From assembly GCA_029718625.1 (NCBI GenBank), contig CM056389.1:19679147-19743146 (forward strand): a stretch of 64,000 bases of DNA, written 5' to 3'. The notes under the pieces are model-generated. The model saw nothing but the letters and a program-made list of their open reading frames with translations. It did not search any database and was not told the origin of the DNA. A program made the position numbers and the translations under genes. The DNA is from Synaphobranchus kaupii. Taxonomy: Eukaryota > Chordata > Actinopteri > Anguilliformes > Synaphobranchidae. Below, one piece after another: positions 1-12,925 of this stretch. Within the stretch, counting starts at the first letter, position 1. Every line of letters starts with the position of its first letter.

Positions 1-2475
1 TCTACGCCTGTAGCACTTTAAAAATGCTCAGACAGATCCCTGAGAACTTTCAAAAGAAACATGTCACTTAACCAACTGTAGGGTCATAAGACATGGTTCT
101 TTTAAATTGCCATGAACTCTACAGTTGCGGAGGGGTGTAAAGGGTAGAACGTGCTTCCATTACATTTTTGACCCAGGTCTCAAACCCACAAAGTCACTAC
201 ACTGAATTTACCTTAAACAGGAGGAAACGTTCTTCTTCCCAGTTTCACCTGCACCAACAATTCCTGTAGCAACCCGTCCTTTCCCAGCAGATTCCCCCTG
301 AACCACCACAAACCAGCCCTGGGTACACAGTCATTCATCATGAGAAGGCCACAAGGTGGCACAGCTTCTGGGTACAATGAATTAATGAGCTCAATTAATT
401 ACCGCAATTAACAAGACCACACAGTCTATAGACACAACAGGTGTGTTCTCGACAATGTAAGTTCCGTTTCCATACCTTTGAAGCCAAAACAATTGAGTTT
501 AATGTATCCTCTGAAAATTTTTTGAAGAGGAGTGACCAAGTACCATAGAGCGCGGAGGTCACTTGTGGAGGTCACACCCAGCTCGGCCATAAAGAGGAAG
601 GAACACTCTCCCGGAAGGTTCGGGTCGCGATGACGGACGGCCGCCGGTACGGGAAAGCCGTAACGCGGCGCCATCTGTCCCATAATTGATCTCACGCAGC
701 CGCGGCAATCGCCCCGGGCGACCAAACATCTTTATATAATTCCGCTGACATGGTCGCTCAGGGCAACCTGCAAAGTGGGTGGGCGGAGCCACCGATCGAG
801 GGGACGCACTATGAAAAGCATCGCCGTACTGAATGAGAAACACCCAAAGTCTTTATCAGCAGAACTGATACAGCAAGCATTCGCTGGTACCACTGAAAGA
901 ACACTGCAGGGATCATCTACAGGGGCATGCTGGGATACTGGATACAGTCAAGCCCATTTGAGACCCCCCCCCCCCCCCTCCCCCTTTCAATGGATACTGC
1001 AGCAGTTTGCATTGCATTATAGTTAATGAAATGCATAAGCTTGCAACCATTTTAATAATTTAAGCGTGGAAGTACAGTAATATAGCAAGCGTGATAGGTA
1101 ACGACAGTCTGTGCCAATATACAGTTACCAATAAATAGTCACTCAAACATTATGGCACGTCTACTCAATACGTACAGCTTACGGAAAATAGTGGAATGGT
1201 CATATTTTACAAAATGGCACAATACATGAACAAATGAAGACAAATGAGCTCAATCATAAATAGCATTAATAAAATAAATAAAATGGCAAATAGCATTTTC
1301 TGCTTCGTCAAGCGAATAACCCACCCAGCAATCAAAAACCCCCTCTCACTTCTTCACAAAAACTGCATATGAGAAGCCCGCTGCTTTCTTTACAACACTA
1401 GAATGGGTAACTTGTGAACTATTGATCTCTGGGGGGGGGGGGGGGGGGGGGGGATCACATTTTCTTGTGCAAGCTTTTCTTTTTCCATCTACCGCTTGAC
1501 AGGTTATGGTGTGGTAATGAAATATGAACACGGTGCCGGTACCAGGGAGGCACGAAGCACCCTTCTCCTCCGCCAAACTGATTCGTCACGAGGCAATCGA
1601 GCTGTGACACAAATAGAAGAGATTGCTCAAACCATCTGACCGCTACAAAGTTCATTACAGTTTGTCCAGCTACAACAGCTCTACTGCCACACTGCCAGAA
1701 AAGACATTCTCTTTTGTCTATGGGGGGAGGAAAAAGACCAAGAAATGTGTGTGTACACGTGTGTGTTTGTAATATATAAAAAATAGAATGGGTTTGCCTA
1801 TTTCAGTATATAACACCATTGCACTGGTGAAGGCAATATGTGGAAACCTTTGAATCTTTAGCCTCATCTTCATTAAAAATGTTGAGTGCAACATTTTTTA
1901 CACTTAATTTAGACTTTACATTGCATAGCAGTCTCAAAGCACTACACGGTTGCGGATAATTTTGTGACGTATATTATATTCCAGTCACGCATATAACCCC
2001 TGCTAGTTCTCAGAATTCTATCCCACAGGAAAGTGGTCTGTTGTAAGCAGTCGAGAAGGGCATTTAAAAAAAACGAAATCACTTTGTCTGATTGACGGGT
2101 GGTTTCTGGAGAGAGACGCATTATCGACCGCGACGGAGCCTCCTGACGCTGACCTTTCTTTGGCCCTGAAGCCCGTGACCCTGGCCCATCAGAAGGCCTG
2201 ATGCCTGCGCCCTGTGACAAGAGCGTTGTGGTCATTCGCTGATCTTTATTCAGTTAAAGGTGATTACGGGTGGGTCTGTTGACCAGTCTCAGCAGCCCTC
2301 GTCGACGACATCGTTCGATGACATCGGCTGACACACACCATCGTCAGGCCACTTACGGAATTACCTTTGATCGACCCGATTGATCCAGGTGGAAAATAAA
2401 TGGTGGGGTATATTTATATATTCATTTAATTTACCTGGAGAACAACTGCATTCCGGAATCTTACACATCTCATTC
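1..2475. other. No gene seen; two homopolymer runs
   Basis: I see no coding exon or RNA gene. The stretch includes a CpG-containing segment around 600-740 with no assignable promoter, a C15 run at 964-978, and a G23 run at 1431-1453. Confidence 0.6.
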
Positions 2476-2486
2476 AGTACTGTGAG

Positions 2487-2511
2487 TGACACACGCACGC
2501 ACACGCGCACA

Positions 2512-2604
<93 letters not shown>

Positions 2605-2622
2605 CCACACACAGATTTTATA
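2487..2622. repeat. (CA)n microsatellite
   Basis: The CA dinucleotide array begins with CACG-type interruptions and runs about 50 perfect units before ending in CAGACCCACACACAG. Confidence 0.98.
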
Positions 2623-2639
2623 TAATCATTCACACACAG

Positions 2640-3569
2640 AAAAGCCGCTAAGCAGCTATAACACTGACTTGATTTACATTTATGATTCCCCTGAATGATA
2701 ATATGCCCCATGTTTAGGTTTTCATTGTTTTGTTTGCTTGGGGGAAAATAGTGGTTGCAGGCCATGAACATGATAAGATCCATGGGCATACACTCAAATC
2801 ACCTGAATCCAAAGTAACTCTGTGTTAAAAGTTAAATAAAGTTATAGACACATTGAGTGGAGCGCCTTGAATTCACGTCTGAAATCATGCTTTTTTAAGC
2901 ATTTGCACATCAGATTGGGGGGCTCACAGAGCACAAGCCCCTCTATAACCCAGAGCTCTGTACCTCTGTGTTTTGTCGTCAGAGGATGAAACGGAAAAAT
3001 GTTCAGCGTTTATTTTTTGTTGTTTTTTTTTGGAAATATGTCATGTTTAAGTTTGTACCCTGAAGAGGTTGTGATTTAGAAAAACATGCAGTTTGACCCG
3101 GGGTGCCAAAACCTTTGCATACCACTATATGCATACAGTGTATAGACAATTCATTTCTCAATGTTTTTTTTCTGGAATTTTGTAGGCCTACAGGAGCTGA
3201 TTTATCCCGTCAAAGAATGCAGACGGATGCACCGCTTTGAACAACAGGCCGAATGTGATAAAAAAGGAACTTATTCGAGCGTCTCCGGGCTACGATTGCA
3301 TCATAATAGTACTGGAAGACTCGGCCGATGACATTCTACAGAGCACTGACCGGAATGGGGGTTATCTTAACACATGATCGTTAGATAATAGAGTCTAAAA
3401 ATGGTACAATCGACAGTTTAATTGAATTTCGTCCATCATCTCCATCCAGAGTAAGAAACCAGTTTGTGCTTTTTTGGCAGGATTACAGCGACACACTGTC
3501 AGGGAACATGCCAATCCCCCAAGGCCTCTTCAAACCAATTACCGCATCATACCGCCAGTCCGCCACCAG
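2640..3569. other. No gene seen
   Basis: Mixed AT-rich sequence with no supported feature up to the start of the 42-bp minisatellite. Confidence 0.5.
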
Positions 3570-4577
3570 CGTTAAGGCTGAGCAGGAGGGGTAGGCTGCG
3601 TTTTCTCCCGGCGTTAAGGCTAAGCAGGAGGGGTAGGTGCGGTTTCTCCCAGCGTTAAGGCTGAGCAGGAGGGGTAGGCCGCGTTTTCTCCCGGCGTTAA
3701 GGCTGAGCAGGAGGGGTAGGCCGCGTTTCTCTCCCGGCGTTAAGGCTGAGCAGGAGGGGTAGGCCGCGTTTTCTCCCGGCGTTAAGGCTGAGCAGGAGGG
3801 GTNNNNNNNNNNNNNNNNNNNNNNNNNNNNNNNNNNNNNNNNNNNNNNNNNNNNNNNNNNNNNNNNNNNNNNNNNNNNNNNNNNNNNNNNNNNNNNNNNN
3901 NNNNNNNNNNNNNNNNNNNNNNNNNNNNNNNNNNNNNNNNNNNNNNNNNNNNNNNNNNNNNNNNNNNNNNNNNNNNNNNNNNNNNNNNNNNNNNNNNNNN
4001 NNNNNNNNNNNNNNNNNNNNNNNNNNNNNNNNNNNNNNNNNNNNNNNNNNNNNNNNNNNNNNNNNNNNNNNNNNNNNNNNNNNNNNNNNNNNNNNNNNNN
4101 NNNNNNNNNNNNNNNNNNNNNNNNNNNNNNNNNNNNNNNNNNNNNNNNNNNNNNNNNNNNNNNNNNNNNNNNNNNNNNNNNNNNNNNNNNNNNNNNNNNN
4201 NNNNNNNNNNNNNNNNNNNNNNNNNNNNNNNNNNNNNNNNNNNNNNNNNNNNNNNNNNNNNNNNNNNNNNNNNNNNNNNNNNNNNNNNNNNNNNNNNNNN
4301 NNTGAGCAGGAGGGGTAGGCTGCGTTTTCTCCCGGCGTTAAGGCTGAGCAGGAGGGGTAGGCTGCGTTTTCTCCCAGCGTTAAGGCTGAGCAGGAGGGGT
4401 AGGCTGCGGTTTCTCCCAGCGTTAAGCCTGAGCAGGAGGGGTAGGTGCGGTTTCTCCCAGCGTTAAGCCTGAGCAGGAGGGGTAGGCTGCGGTTTCTCCC
4501 AGCGTTAAGGCTGAGCAGGAGGGGTAGGCTGCGGTTTCTCCCAGCGTTAAGGCTGAGCAGGAGGGGTAGGCTGCGGT
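3570..4577. repeat. 42-bp minisatellite interrupted by gap
   Basis: The unit is roughly TTAAGGCTGAGCAGGAGGGG followed by TAGGCTGCGTTTTCTCCCGG and C. About five copies lie left of the gap and seven right of it, with small variants (CCCAGCG/CCCGGCG, gcgg/gcgt, one-base losses). An array end sits near 4577. Frames open through it are artefacts of the 42-bp period, a multiple of three. Confidence 0.95.
3803..4302. other. Assembly gap, 500 N, inside a minisatellite
   Basis: Exactly 500 N with the same 42-bp repeat on both sides. This is the expected outcome when an assembler fails to span a tandem array. Confidence 0.98.
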
Positions 4578-5753
4578 CACATAGCGCGGCGCTTTCCTGG
4601 CTTTCCCTCCATTTTTCCCGCTCCTCGGCCCCCTCGTTCTCCGAGAGATTATTACGGACAGACAATCCGTTCTCCATGTTTTTTATCCCTTCGCCTCTTC
4701 TGTCTGTGTTGCAAAAGGAAAGCATTATTTAATATCTCGCCACGGCGTGCTCGGAGCACATAAACTACCCCGGGTCTCCAATCGTTTCTCACCGGGAAGC
4801 ATTCTATTGATTTCTCCAGTTCTCAAAATGTCATCTAAATCCTCCGATATGGAAAAGCCCCCCCCCCCCCCCCCCAGGCTGCCAGAGGGGTGTGAACCTC
4901 GTACCTGTTCTCCTCTGGCTCCGAGGGTCCCTGACAGCGCTTCTCTACATGCCGGGAGAGATTTTTTTGTGTTGCGTAGGCCGCTGCAGTGCACACGCTC
5001 AGAGACTTAAGAGAGAACAGCGGTTCTGGCACTAGCGTAAAGGACAGCGCGAGTCAGTCATTTCAAATGCAGTACGACCAACTGCCAACTGAACCGCCAC
5101 TGCGTCACGATAAACAGACCTTTTTATTTACAGCCAGGTCTCATGCAGTATTCCAGAAAATAATTTCCACCCCCCCCCCCCCCAAATAAAAAAGGATACA
5201 ATGTCAACGTCCTATTAAAGGATGCCCCATTAAAACAGCTCAGCACACCCCATTCCCTTATGGGATTTAATGAGGGGTATTGGGGAGAACGGGGCGAGAG
5301 ACCGGATCGTAAACACCCATCTGCCGACATCACTCGAACCAAAACGTCCGCCATGAGGCCTAATCACATAATTTTGCCTCGCCAGACACGGTTGTCACGG
5401 CGATCCCTTCGAGAGTTCACCAATTTAATTTGACCTTTTTTGCGGCCACGCGGCTACTTATTTCTGATGCGGAACCGCGTGTTCCGAAGGCTAACACGAC
5501 GCAACGGCCCTGTCTGCAGAACGTTTTTATTATGTTTTATAACGGCGTTAACCGCGTGTGAAGCTCCCCGCGCATTGAGCCTGCTCATTAGATGCTCGCA
5601 GCCTTGTTCCACAACTGGCGGAGTTATTCAACCCCTTTTCTCTGGATCGCTCGGTCGGAAAAATCATATTGTTCTGCTAACGATCTGACGAGAAAGACAA
5701 ATGGGAGGGGGAAAAAGGTGAGATTAGTTTTAGAAACAGCTGTCCAAGCTCAG
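4578..5753. other. No gene seen; poly-C runs
   Basis: C17 at 4858-4874 and C14 at 5170-5183 are the only clear structures. The segment 5430-5600 is CpG-bearing. No exon pattern was recognised. Confidence 0.5.
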
Positions 5754-6090
5754 CTGGTGTGTGTGTGTGTGTGTGTGTGCATTTGTGTGTGTGTGTGCGC
5801 GTTTGCGCATTTGTGTGTGTGTGTGCGCGTTTGCGCATTTGTGTGTGTGTGTGTGTGCGCATTTGTGTGTGTGTGTGTGTGTGCGTGCGCGATTTGTGTG
5901 TGTGTGTGTGTGAGCGTGTGTATGCGTGTGTGCGTGTGCATTTGTGCGTGTGTGCGTTTGCGCATTTGTGTGTGTGTGCGCATTTGTGTGTGTGTGTGCA
6001 TTTGTGTGTGTGTGTGTGTGTGCGTTTGCGTGTGTGCATTTGTGTGTGTGTGTGTGTGTGTGCGTTTGCGCGCGTGCGTGTGCATTTGTG

Positions 6091-6122
<32 letters not shown>

Positions 6123-6148
6123 CGTTTGTGTGTGTGTGTGTGTGTGGG
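5754..6148. repeat. Compound (GT)n array with GCGCATTTG spacers
   Basis: About 395 bp of GT/GC dinucleotides are punctuated every 20-45 bp by ATTTG with variable GCGTTTGCGC linkers. The motif GCATTTGTGTGTGTG recurs about a dozen times, so it is a higher-order array rather than a simple GT run. Confidence 0.95.
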
Positions 6149-8410
6149 AGGGGTTAAAGTCGGCCTGAGCGCTTGCTGGCTGGCTCCTCATTGGTAACCA
6201 CAGGGCTGGAACACAATAGGCTGTGGAACAATGAGGTTTTCAGGCCGGCTGATTCTCCTCTCTCTCACACCATTAATCACCCAACATGGAGGCCAGTGCT
6301 CCGCGCCGTCTGTACCGAGGGGCGTAATTGTAGATTGCTATCCCAGGGGTAATTTGTGCCCATTGTGCAGGATGAGGCAAAATCAGGACTCGAGGCCGCA
6401 GATTAACCACTTAAGGAGTGCCAAGTGTGGCTTTTTTATTTTTTTTTAATTTTTTTACAGCCTGGAGAGGACGGAGAAAAATTTCGTTTCACAGAAACCC
6501 CTTCAACCATCGGAGTAGCAATTTATTTTAAATAAATAAAAAATCCTAACCTGCACCTCATCATAACTCACCGACTTTACTTAACACGCAGTTTTAAAAA
6601 TGTGTACATTTTCCATAAAATACCTAAATTTCAGAACCCCCCCCCCTCCCTTAACTTCCCACTGCCATATGGCTACAGTATACTCACATCTGGTGATACT
6701 TGTGATCAATCAATTCCGGGTGTAGTAACCAAATCACAAAGATAATGACTTGATGAAGCAAGCCTGCCTAGACACAGAGAGGTCCGAACTAACAAAGAGA
6801 GTCAGATGGCTTGGATCTGGCCTCTGCTATAGCTAGGCACATATAGAGAAGGACAATAGCCGTATGAAATCTCATTATCTCAGATATTAAATTCATACAG
6901 TGTGTTCATCCTTGGTTTCTGCACCTTTGATGATGGATCACCCAAACAGGAGCTAGTAGCCTAAAGGGACATGCTACACTCGGTGTGATGAGGGCAGGTT
7001 GAAGGGTGTTGTTCCGAAACATTCTAGAACAAAGCCACTTCAAAAGCCAAACGGAATTAAGAACGTAAGAATGTTCGATGGGGAGAACAGGACATTGAGC
7101 TCACCATCTAGATGACTACAGAGATCCAATCCTGTGTCAGCTACAGTACAATAGTTTACTCAGTAAAGGTGTATGAGGACTTGGGTGCGGGTGAGCTAAT
7201 CGCAGATAATGCGTGAATGTGCCGAGCACGTCGTTCACAAATGCTAGAGGCTAGATCTGTACTTCATGTGAGTGCCGCTACACTGGCGGAGAGCATACAA
7301 TCAGTGTCCTGCATATCTACAAAAAACACATAATTCACAGGAACAGCAAGAAACTGCTTCTATTTACCAATGTGAAACGATGGTATTATCATTTGGGGTT
7401 CTGAACCAACGTACTTAGTTGTCGAGTTATGAAACGCTGACGGTACACGGAGCCAGACGAAAACCTTTATTGGGATAATAAGCAAAATGACAAATAAAAT
7501 GGAGGTTACAAGCATCCCCCTCTTTCAATACCAAACTGACCTCAAAATATGCAAAGTAGGACCTGGGGTCACTCCAAACCCCATCTAAGCAGCTGTCCCG
7601 TGCTCATTCAACACAAAACAGCCCGTGACATCGCGATCAGGAGACGACGTGTCCAGTCCCGTCTCCCTCCATTTCACACAGACGCAGATGTGAAGCAACT
7701 GATTAGCTTTTTATTAACACAAGCTGCATCCTGTCCCCGCCTGCCATCTGCTGATACGCCGGTGCCTCAGAGCCCCCTGGGAAATGTAGTCCAGGGACCG
7801 GGAGACTGTAGCCTGACAGGGGCCACTCCCCCCACTGTTCTAATGCTCAGCCAGTTAGAATAGAGACACCGACTGGACATGCAGGACCTCAGCATCTCAA
7901 CATCCACACTTTGATTTTACGCTACAGTCCTTTATCTCTGAATCTGCAACACACCTATAAAATCTAGGGAGAGTGGACCTAGTGTCAGGGTAAACTTCTG
8001 TGGTGGACGGGGTTGTTTTATGACCGCCTAGCTTCCAAGTGCTACTGCCTGTTTCTCTGAAACAAGCTAAATAAAATAAATGTCTGTTACAGAAATATAA
8101 ATACTTAGAGGACAGCTGCTCCCCCTGGGGTTCATTTACAAACCGAGCCACAATCCTCGCCTTGCTGCCAGCTTTACCAGCAGGTATTTACGCCAATCTC
8201 CTAACAACTGATAAACCAGCCAGATAAAAGGTGTTAAGGTCTACTCATAAATAAACTAACAAATAAATTAATGAATAAATTACATGTGGAATGACAGTGA
8301 CGAGGCTTCAGTTGTCTAAATATTTTCCAGCCATAAATAACTGTGAATGCTGGTAGCCGCCATCTCCAACAGAAATTAAGATGCCCAACGCTGTGCAGAC
8401 GCCTTCTGTG
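6149..8410. other. No gene seen
   Basis: AT-rich sequence without a supported exon. Around 7036-7105 a stretch (TAAGAACGTAAGAATGTTCG then GGGGAGAACAGGACATTGAG) resembles 17108-17160 and may be a decayed dispersed repeat. Confidence 0.45.
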
Positions 8411-8813
8411 TTTTTTTTATAATTTGCCGACAAGTACAGGGCTGTCTATGTCCAATTCCCACTCCTAATTGGGAATGTCCAATTGTCCCCCCAACCGTGT
8501 TCTAGAGAAACCCCACTGCACAGGACGCACAGGTATCTTACCTCAGTGCGAACCCGCGGACTCGCTTCCAAACACGTGACTCAGCCGCCCGTTTCTCCCT
8601 ACGCACCGTCGCCAAACTCGCACAGACTGGAACGGAGGGAAGACCGCACTACGCAGCTGTCAGTGTCAGGGGCGGTCAGTGAATGTGGGCCGACCGAACC
8701 CACCCGTAACCCTGGGCGACTGGCACCGGCTCGATCCGGATCGGAACCGTGAGGCTCATCCACTGCGCCGCGGCGCGGCTCCTCAACCGAACGAGCCGCC
8801 CGGCCAGCCCCCC
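8411..8813 (-). repeat. tRNA-type SINE, copy 1
   Basis: Read on the minus strand, the element begins GGCTCGTTCGGTTGAGGAGC, continues through a GTGGATGAGCCTCACGGTT block and CCCAGGGTTACGGGTGGGTT, and ends in ATTGGACATTCCCAATTAGG then an A-rich tail at 8411-8420. The same order of blocks occurs at 29964-30440 (+) and, rearranged, at 14290-15260 (+). The tail recurs at 23729-23800. No protein is encoded. The family name is not known to me. Confidence 0.75.
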
Positions 8814-11800
8814 GACGCGGCTTCCGGCGTGATTTCAGGCGCGTCCTGAAGACGACGTGCCTACCGGGGCTCCGCCCCGGCGCTTTTGTGCACTACTCAC
8901 AGCCGCGATGGTCTGAATGGCGGCAATTAAAACGCCAAGGTCTCTATTGACGACTCACAATGTGAACTTGATGATATTTACTCCTGTAATGATGGTGCAC
9001 TCCAGGATCAACATAAAAGGTGGTAATTGGGTGAAGGACTCTCGGAAACGCTGTATAATTTTACCCCCCCAGCCGTTGGTAGAGCAATCTTGGCCCACAA
9101 ACATCCATACTCGCTTTGCATTCTGGGTACAAATTACACAGAGGAGAAACAGACCATATTGGAGACTTCTAATATGCAAACGTCTGAAATAAAGCAATTT
9201 TATTAATGAGAAACATCAAAACGAATACGCAAAACGAATTGCTGTAGGGACTTGATTGATTTGAGCAACAAAATGCAACATTTTAAAATGTAGTCCTATT
9301 AGCCTAACGTAGGCTATTCATTAATTTACATCTCAGGTTCATTAGGAAAACGAGAACCTCCTCTGACAGTTTTCGCAGCAAAAGGCAGACGGTCATTTTC
9401 TGTGGGAAATAAAATGCACTGTAAACGTCAGAAAGCGACTGTACTGAAATAAACCGCGCGCAATTAAACGACGAAGACGCCGGGGCCGCTAAAACTGCGT
9501 CGTTTCGCGACGCACAGGTGCAAAAAGGTCCATCGAAGAATAATGAGTTTTGTGACAGACTTCGACTGCACGCCTGACTGCAATGTAAAAAGCGTTTAAT
9601 TAAAGTGAAACGTGATGTTGATCAATGCTCTGATCCGCGATAAGGCCAAATTAAAAGTGATTTTCAAAAGGGAAACTGATCAGCTACTGCATACGCCTGG
9701 TGACAGCAGGGGGAAAAAGGTTAGGGAGTTTAATTAAAAACAAAACCACGCGATTTTCCTCATGGCGTTCATTTAGATGATGACGGCTAGATTTTCATTC
9801 TTTTTTTGTTAATCAAAGGCAACTTCAGATAATTATCCTATATTAGATGTGAGAAATATCGCTACAGGCAACCAAAGGTTATCCTCATTCAAAATGGAGA
9901 ACCCAAGACAAAGCTTGGCCTTTGGACTGAACACAAGTCGGATGAAACTTACCATACAGGCCTATTGTAGCAGGCCAGCCTGACAGGCGAGTGATATTTC
10001 ACCAACCTCATAATGTGTTGAGATGTCAATCACTTGTGTGAACCAATTGAGAGAACATCCAAACCAAATCCATTGGTACAAATCCGTTGTTTACTAATAG
10101 GATATGGTAGATCTGACCATCATTCCCCCCCTGTCACTACTGGACTGCTCTGTGATTGGCGGGCAGAAGGGCCTATCAGCGATGTGTGTAGTCCAGTCAG
10201 TGTGATTACACAGACACACGCCCACTTGCTTCCAAGAGTGCCTCACAGCTATAACTTTATAGCCACTATTTATTCACTAACCAGGCGCCCTAAACCAGAA
10301 GGATGTCACAAACAGCATTTTCAGCAACCAATCAACACACCCGTTATTTATTTATTTGGCTGAGGTGCGACACCTTGAGCCCAAGGGTGTGAAAACAGTG
10401 CTGTTGCGCTCTGGGATTTGACCCCTGACCCCCCACAACCCATCAAAGTCAAACAACTGCATTGGTGGCTTGTGCCCAGAAATCACTGCCGTGGGCCGAA
10501 TAAAGCACAAACACAAAACACTCTAAGATGCTTCTGGGAAACTGGGCCCTGTTCATTTAGATGCAGACTGTGAAGCAGGAGCGCAATCAGAGCCGAGCGT
10601 ATTAAAAGCCCCGCCTGCTCACCTGTCCACCTGCTCACCAGCCCACCAGCTGACCTGCCCACCTGCTCACCTTTAGGTGGGTCAGTTTCCTCCCTTCTGC
10701 ATTTTTTGGCCACTGGAAGTGAAAGAGGTAAATTGCAGGTTATTACTGTGATTCACTGCGGCGGGACCAGTCCCCCCCTATCTCCCTCTCCATTTCTCTC
10801 TGTATGTCTCTCTCTCTCTCCTCCCTCCCTCTCCCCCCTCTTCTCTCTCTCTCTCTCCTCCCTCCCTCCCTCTCCCCCCTCTTCTCTCTCTCTCTACAGC
10901 CATGTGATTAGCACCCCAGAGGCGCAGCCCATTCACGGCGCAGACAATAGCGAAAGGTGGTCCTATTTTCAAATCGGCTGCGCAAATTACAGGGAAGCGC
11001 GTGCTGCGCTTTGAATGCCAGCTTTGCCAGAGCGAGCCCAGCCTCCACGCTATAATTTGTCCATTTTTACCATGGAACAATTACAAGGATTTATTTTTAT
11101 TTTTTTCCAGTGGAGGTGGGTGGCACCGCTACCCAATTTGCTCATAATTAGGCGCTTGCGTGGGAGTTCTGAAAAGGGGAATTGTCGGAGGTCTCAAACC
11201 TCCCTCTTCATCGCCTCTCAATCACGTTACAAACTCATCAAACCACAATTCGGCTCTTCGCGAAACATGGGGGGTTCTTTCTAGCGTCGCACAGCGAACG
11301 AGGCGGTTACGAGAGTCTGCCACGCCGCGCGATAAACCACTGACAGAAAAAAAAACGAGGAAAAACGAAACTCTTTTTTTGTATCGGGGAAAACGGTGTA
11401 CATTACGTTTCATCTCGTCCAAACATCCAGCGATCAATGCCTTTATCCGCGAACAACAAACGCCGTATGAAATAAAATACTTGACTGTTGGACCGACAAC
11501 TGTTCAGAGAAAATGTGACGATGCACGCATTCAAAACAAAACGGGAACAAAAGCGGGGCGGGGGGGACTGTGTAACACCAGGGTGTTTCAAGGCTGTTTC
11601 AACGAATCGCAGCGCGACCTGGCGTCTCTACAAAGCTGCGGCTTCAAGCGCCTGTCCCGGACGCTCAGTCAGTCTTATCTTCCCGAGCAGGGCCCCCTCC
11701 GCGCGCACCGTCAAACGTGATTACGGGGAGCAGACCGAGGCCTCGTGACGGTCATCAGTAAAACGTGATTACGGGGCCCCTGGATCGCGGCTCCCGCGGG

Positions 11801-11944
11801 GCACTGCAGAGCTCCTGAATAATGGCTGAATCACCGCGCTGCCAGGAGAAGGCCTGTCAATCACCGCGCTGCCAACTGGCTTCGGCATCTATCAAAGCCC
11901 CCGCAATCTGCATTCAGCAGGAAAGGACACAATCAGACGCACAA

Positions 11945-11978
<34 letters not shown>

Positions 11979-12022
11979 ATCCACCCACACAAATCCACTG
12001 CCACACACACTGATACACTCAA

Positions 12023-12060
<38 letters not shown>

Positions 12061-12583
12061 ACCCACGCAGACATCAGCAAAATCAGTTATGTACAAGTCC
12101 TTTTATGCACGCACACACACGCACACAGACACCAATATGCTCAACCACACAAAATCAGTTATATACAAGCCAATTTACACACACAACAATACACTAAACC
12201 ACACACATGCAAATCCACACAGACAAAATACAAATCTACACCTGTCTTATCACTCATTCAGCAGCCAGATTGCCTGTCGCTAAGTAAGTACAGTAGCTGC
12301 TGATCTAAATGTTTGCCTTAATTGCCACAGCAACATCATTAGTTAGACTGAAAAAAGACACACGCCTTTCTTTGTTTCAACTAAAACATGCAAACAGATT
12401 GATGAAAATAAATAAAAGTATGAATATAAAAATGAAGGTAAGTATGAATAAGCCAGCCCGTTGGAAAGGCTGACAGCCATGCAAACGCACTGACGTGCAG
12501 CTGGCCTGTACGGTACCAAACGGTGATGCTGGCACCAATGCAGCCATTTTAGCCCATTTCTAAACCAGGGCTATTCAAGTCTA
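8814..12583. other. No gene seen; simple repeats
   Basis: Contents are polypyrimidine at 10768-10900 and CA arrays at 11946-12060 with looser CA sequence to 12240. Sequence around 9260-9860 and 11040-11820 is complex and could be conserved noncoding DNA, but nothing in the window proves it. Confidence 0.45.
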
Positions 12584-12750
12584 GGGGCCTGCAATCTCAA
12601 AGCAGGCTTACTGAGGTAGCTGGATAACTGAACTGAGTAAAACCCGGAAACCATCCCAAATCTGGAACATGGACTGAAGTAAAGAGCTGTTGCGGGCTTT
12701 ACTTAGTGCAATTATCCAGCTTCATCAGTAATCCTGCTTTGGGGTATACC
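12584..12750. mobile_element. Foldback MITE, diverged copy A
   Basis: AAGCAGGCTTACTGAGGTAG at the left pairs with AATCCTGCTTTGGGG at the right, with an inner AACTGAACTGAGTAAAACCC arm facing GGGCTTTACTTAGTGCAATT. It lies side by side with copy B in the same orientation. Confidence 0.7.
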
Positions 12751-12757
12751 CATCTGA

Positions 12758-12925
12758 GGCCTGTATCACGAAGCAGGCTTACTGAGTTAGCTGGATAACT
12801 GCACTGAGTAAAACCCGGAACCCTCCCAAATCTGGAACATGGACTGAAGTAAAAAAGAGCCGTTCCGAGTTTTACTCAGTCCAGTTATCCAGCTAACTCA
12901 GTAATCCTGCTTTGTGATACAGGCC
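12758..12925. mobile_element. Foldback MITE, copy B
   Basis: GGCCTGTATCACGAAGCAGG at the left end is matched by the inverse CCTGCTTTGTGATACAGGCC at the right end. The arms continue inward through TTAGCTGGATAACTG/CAGTTATCCAGCTAA. There is no coding capacity. The element is about 168 bp. Confidence 0.85.

Noticed and set aside
3555..4577. CRISPR-like array
   Set aside because: Repeats are contiguous without unique spacers, and the genome is eukaryotic; it is a minisatellite.
3697..4725. 342-codon minus-strand frame with repeated LSLNAGRNR-type units
   Set aside because: The 42-bp minisatellite is a multiple of three and the frame passes through 500 N; no start context or family.
5592..6197. 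Cysteine/valine-rich 200-codon frame
   Set aside because: Translation of a GT array.
8917..9192. 91-codon frame starting ATGGCGGCAATT
   Set aside because: The start context looks attractive, but the product matches nothing I know and there is no adjoining exon.
11160..11720. 186-codon plus-strand frame
   Set aside because: No recognisable domain; basic, irregular composition typical of chance open frames in CpG-bearing sequence.
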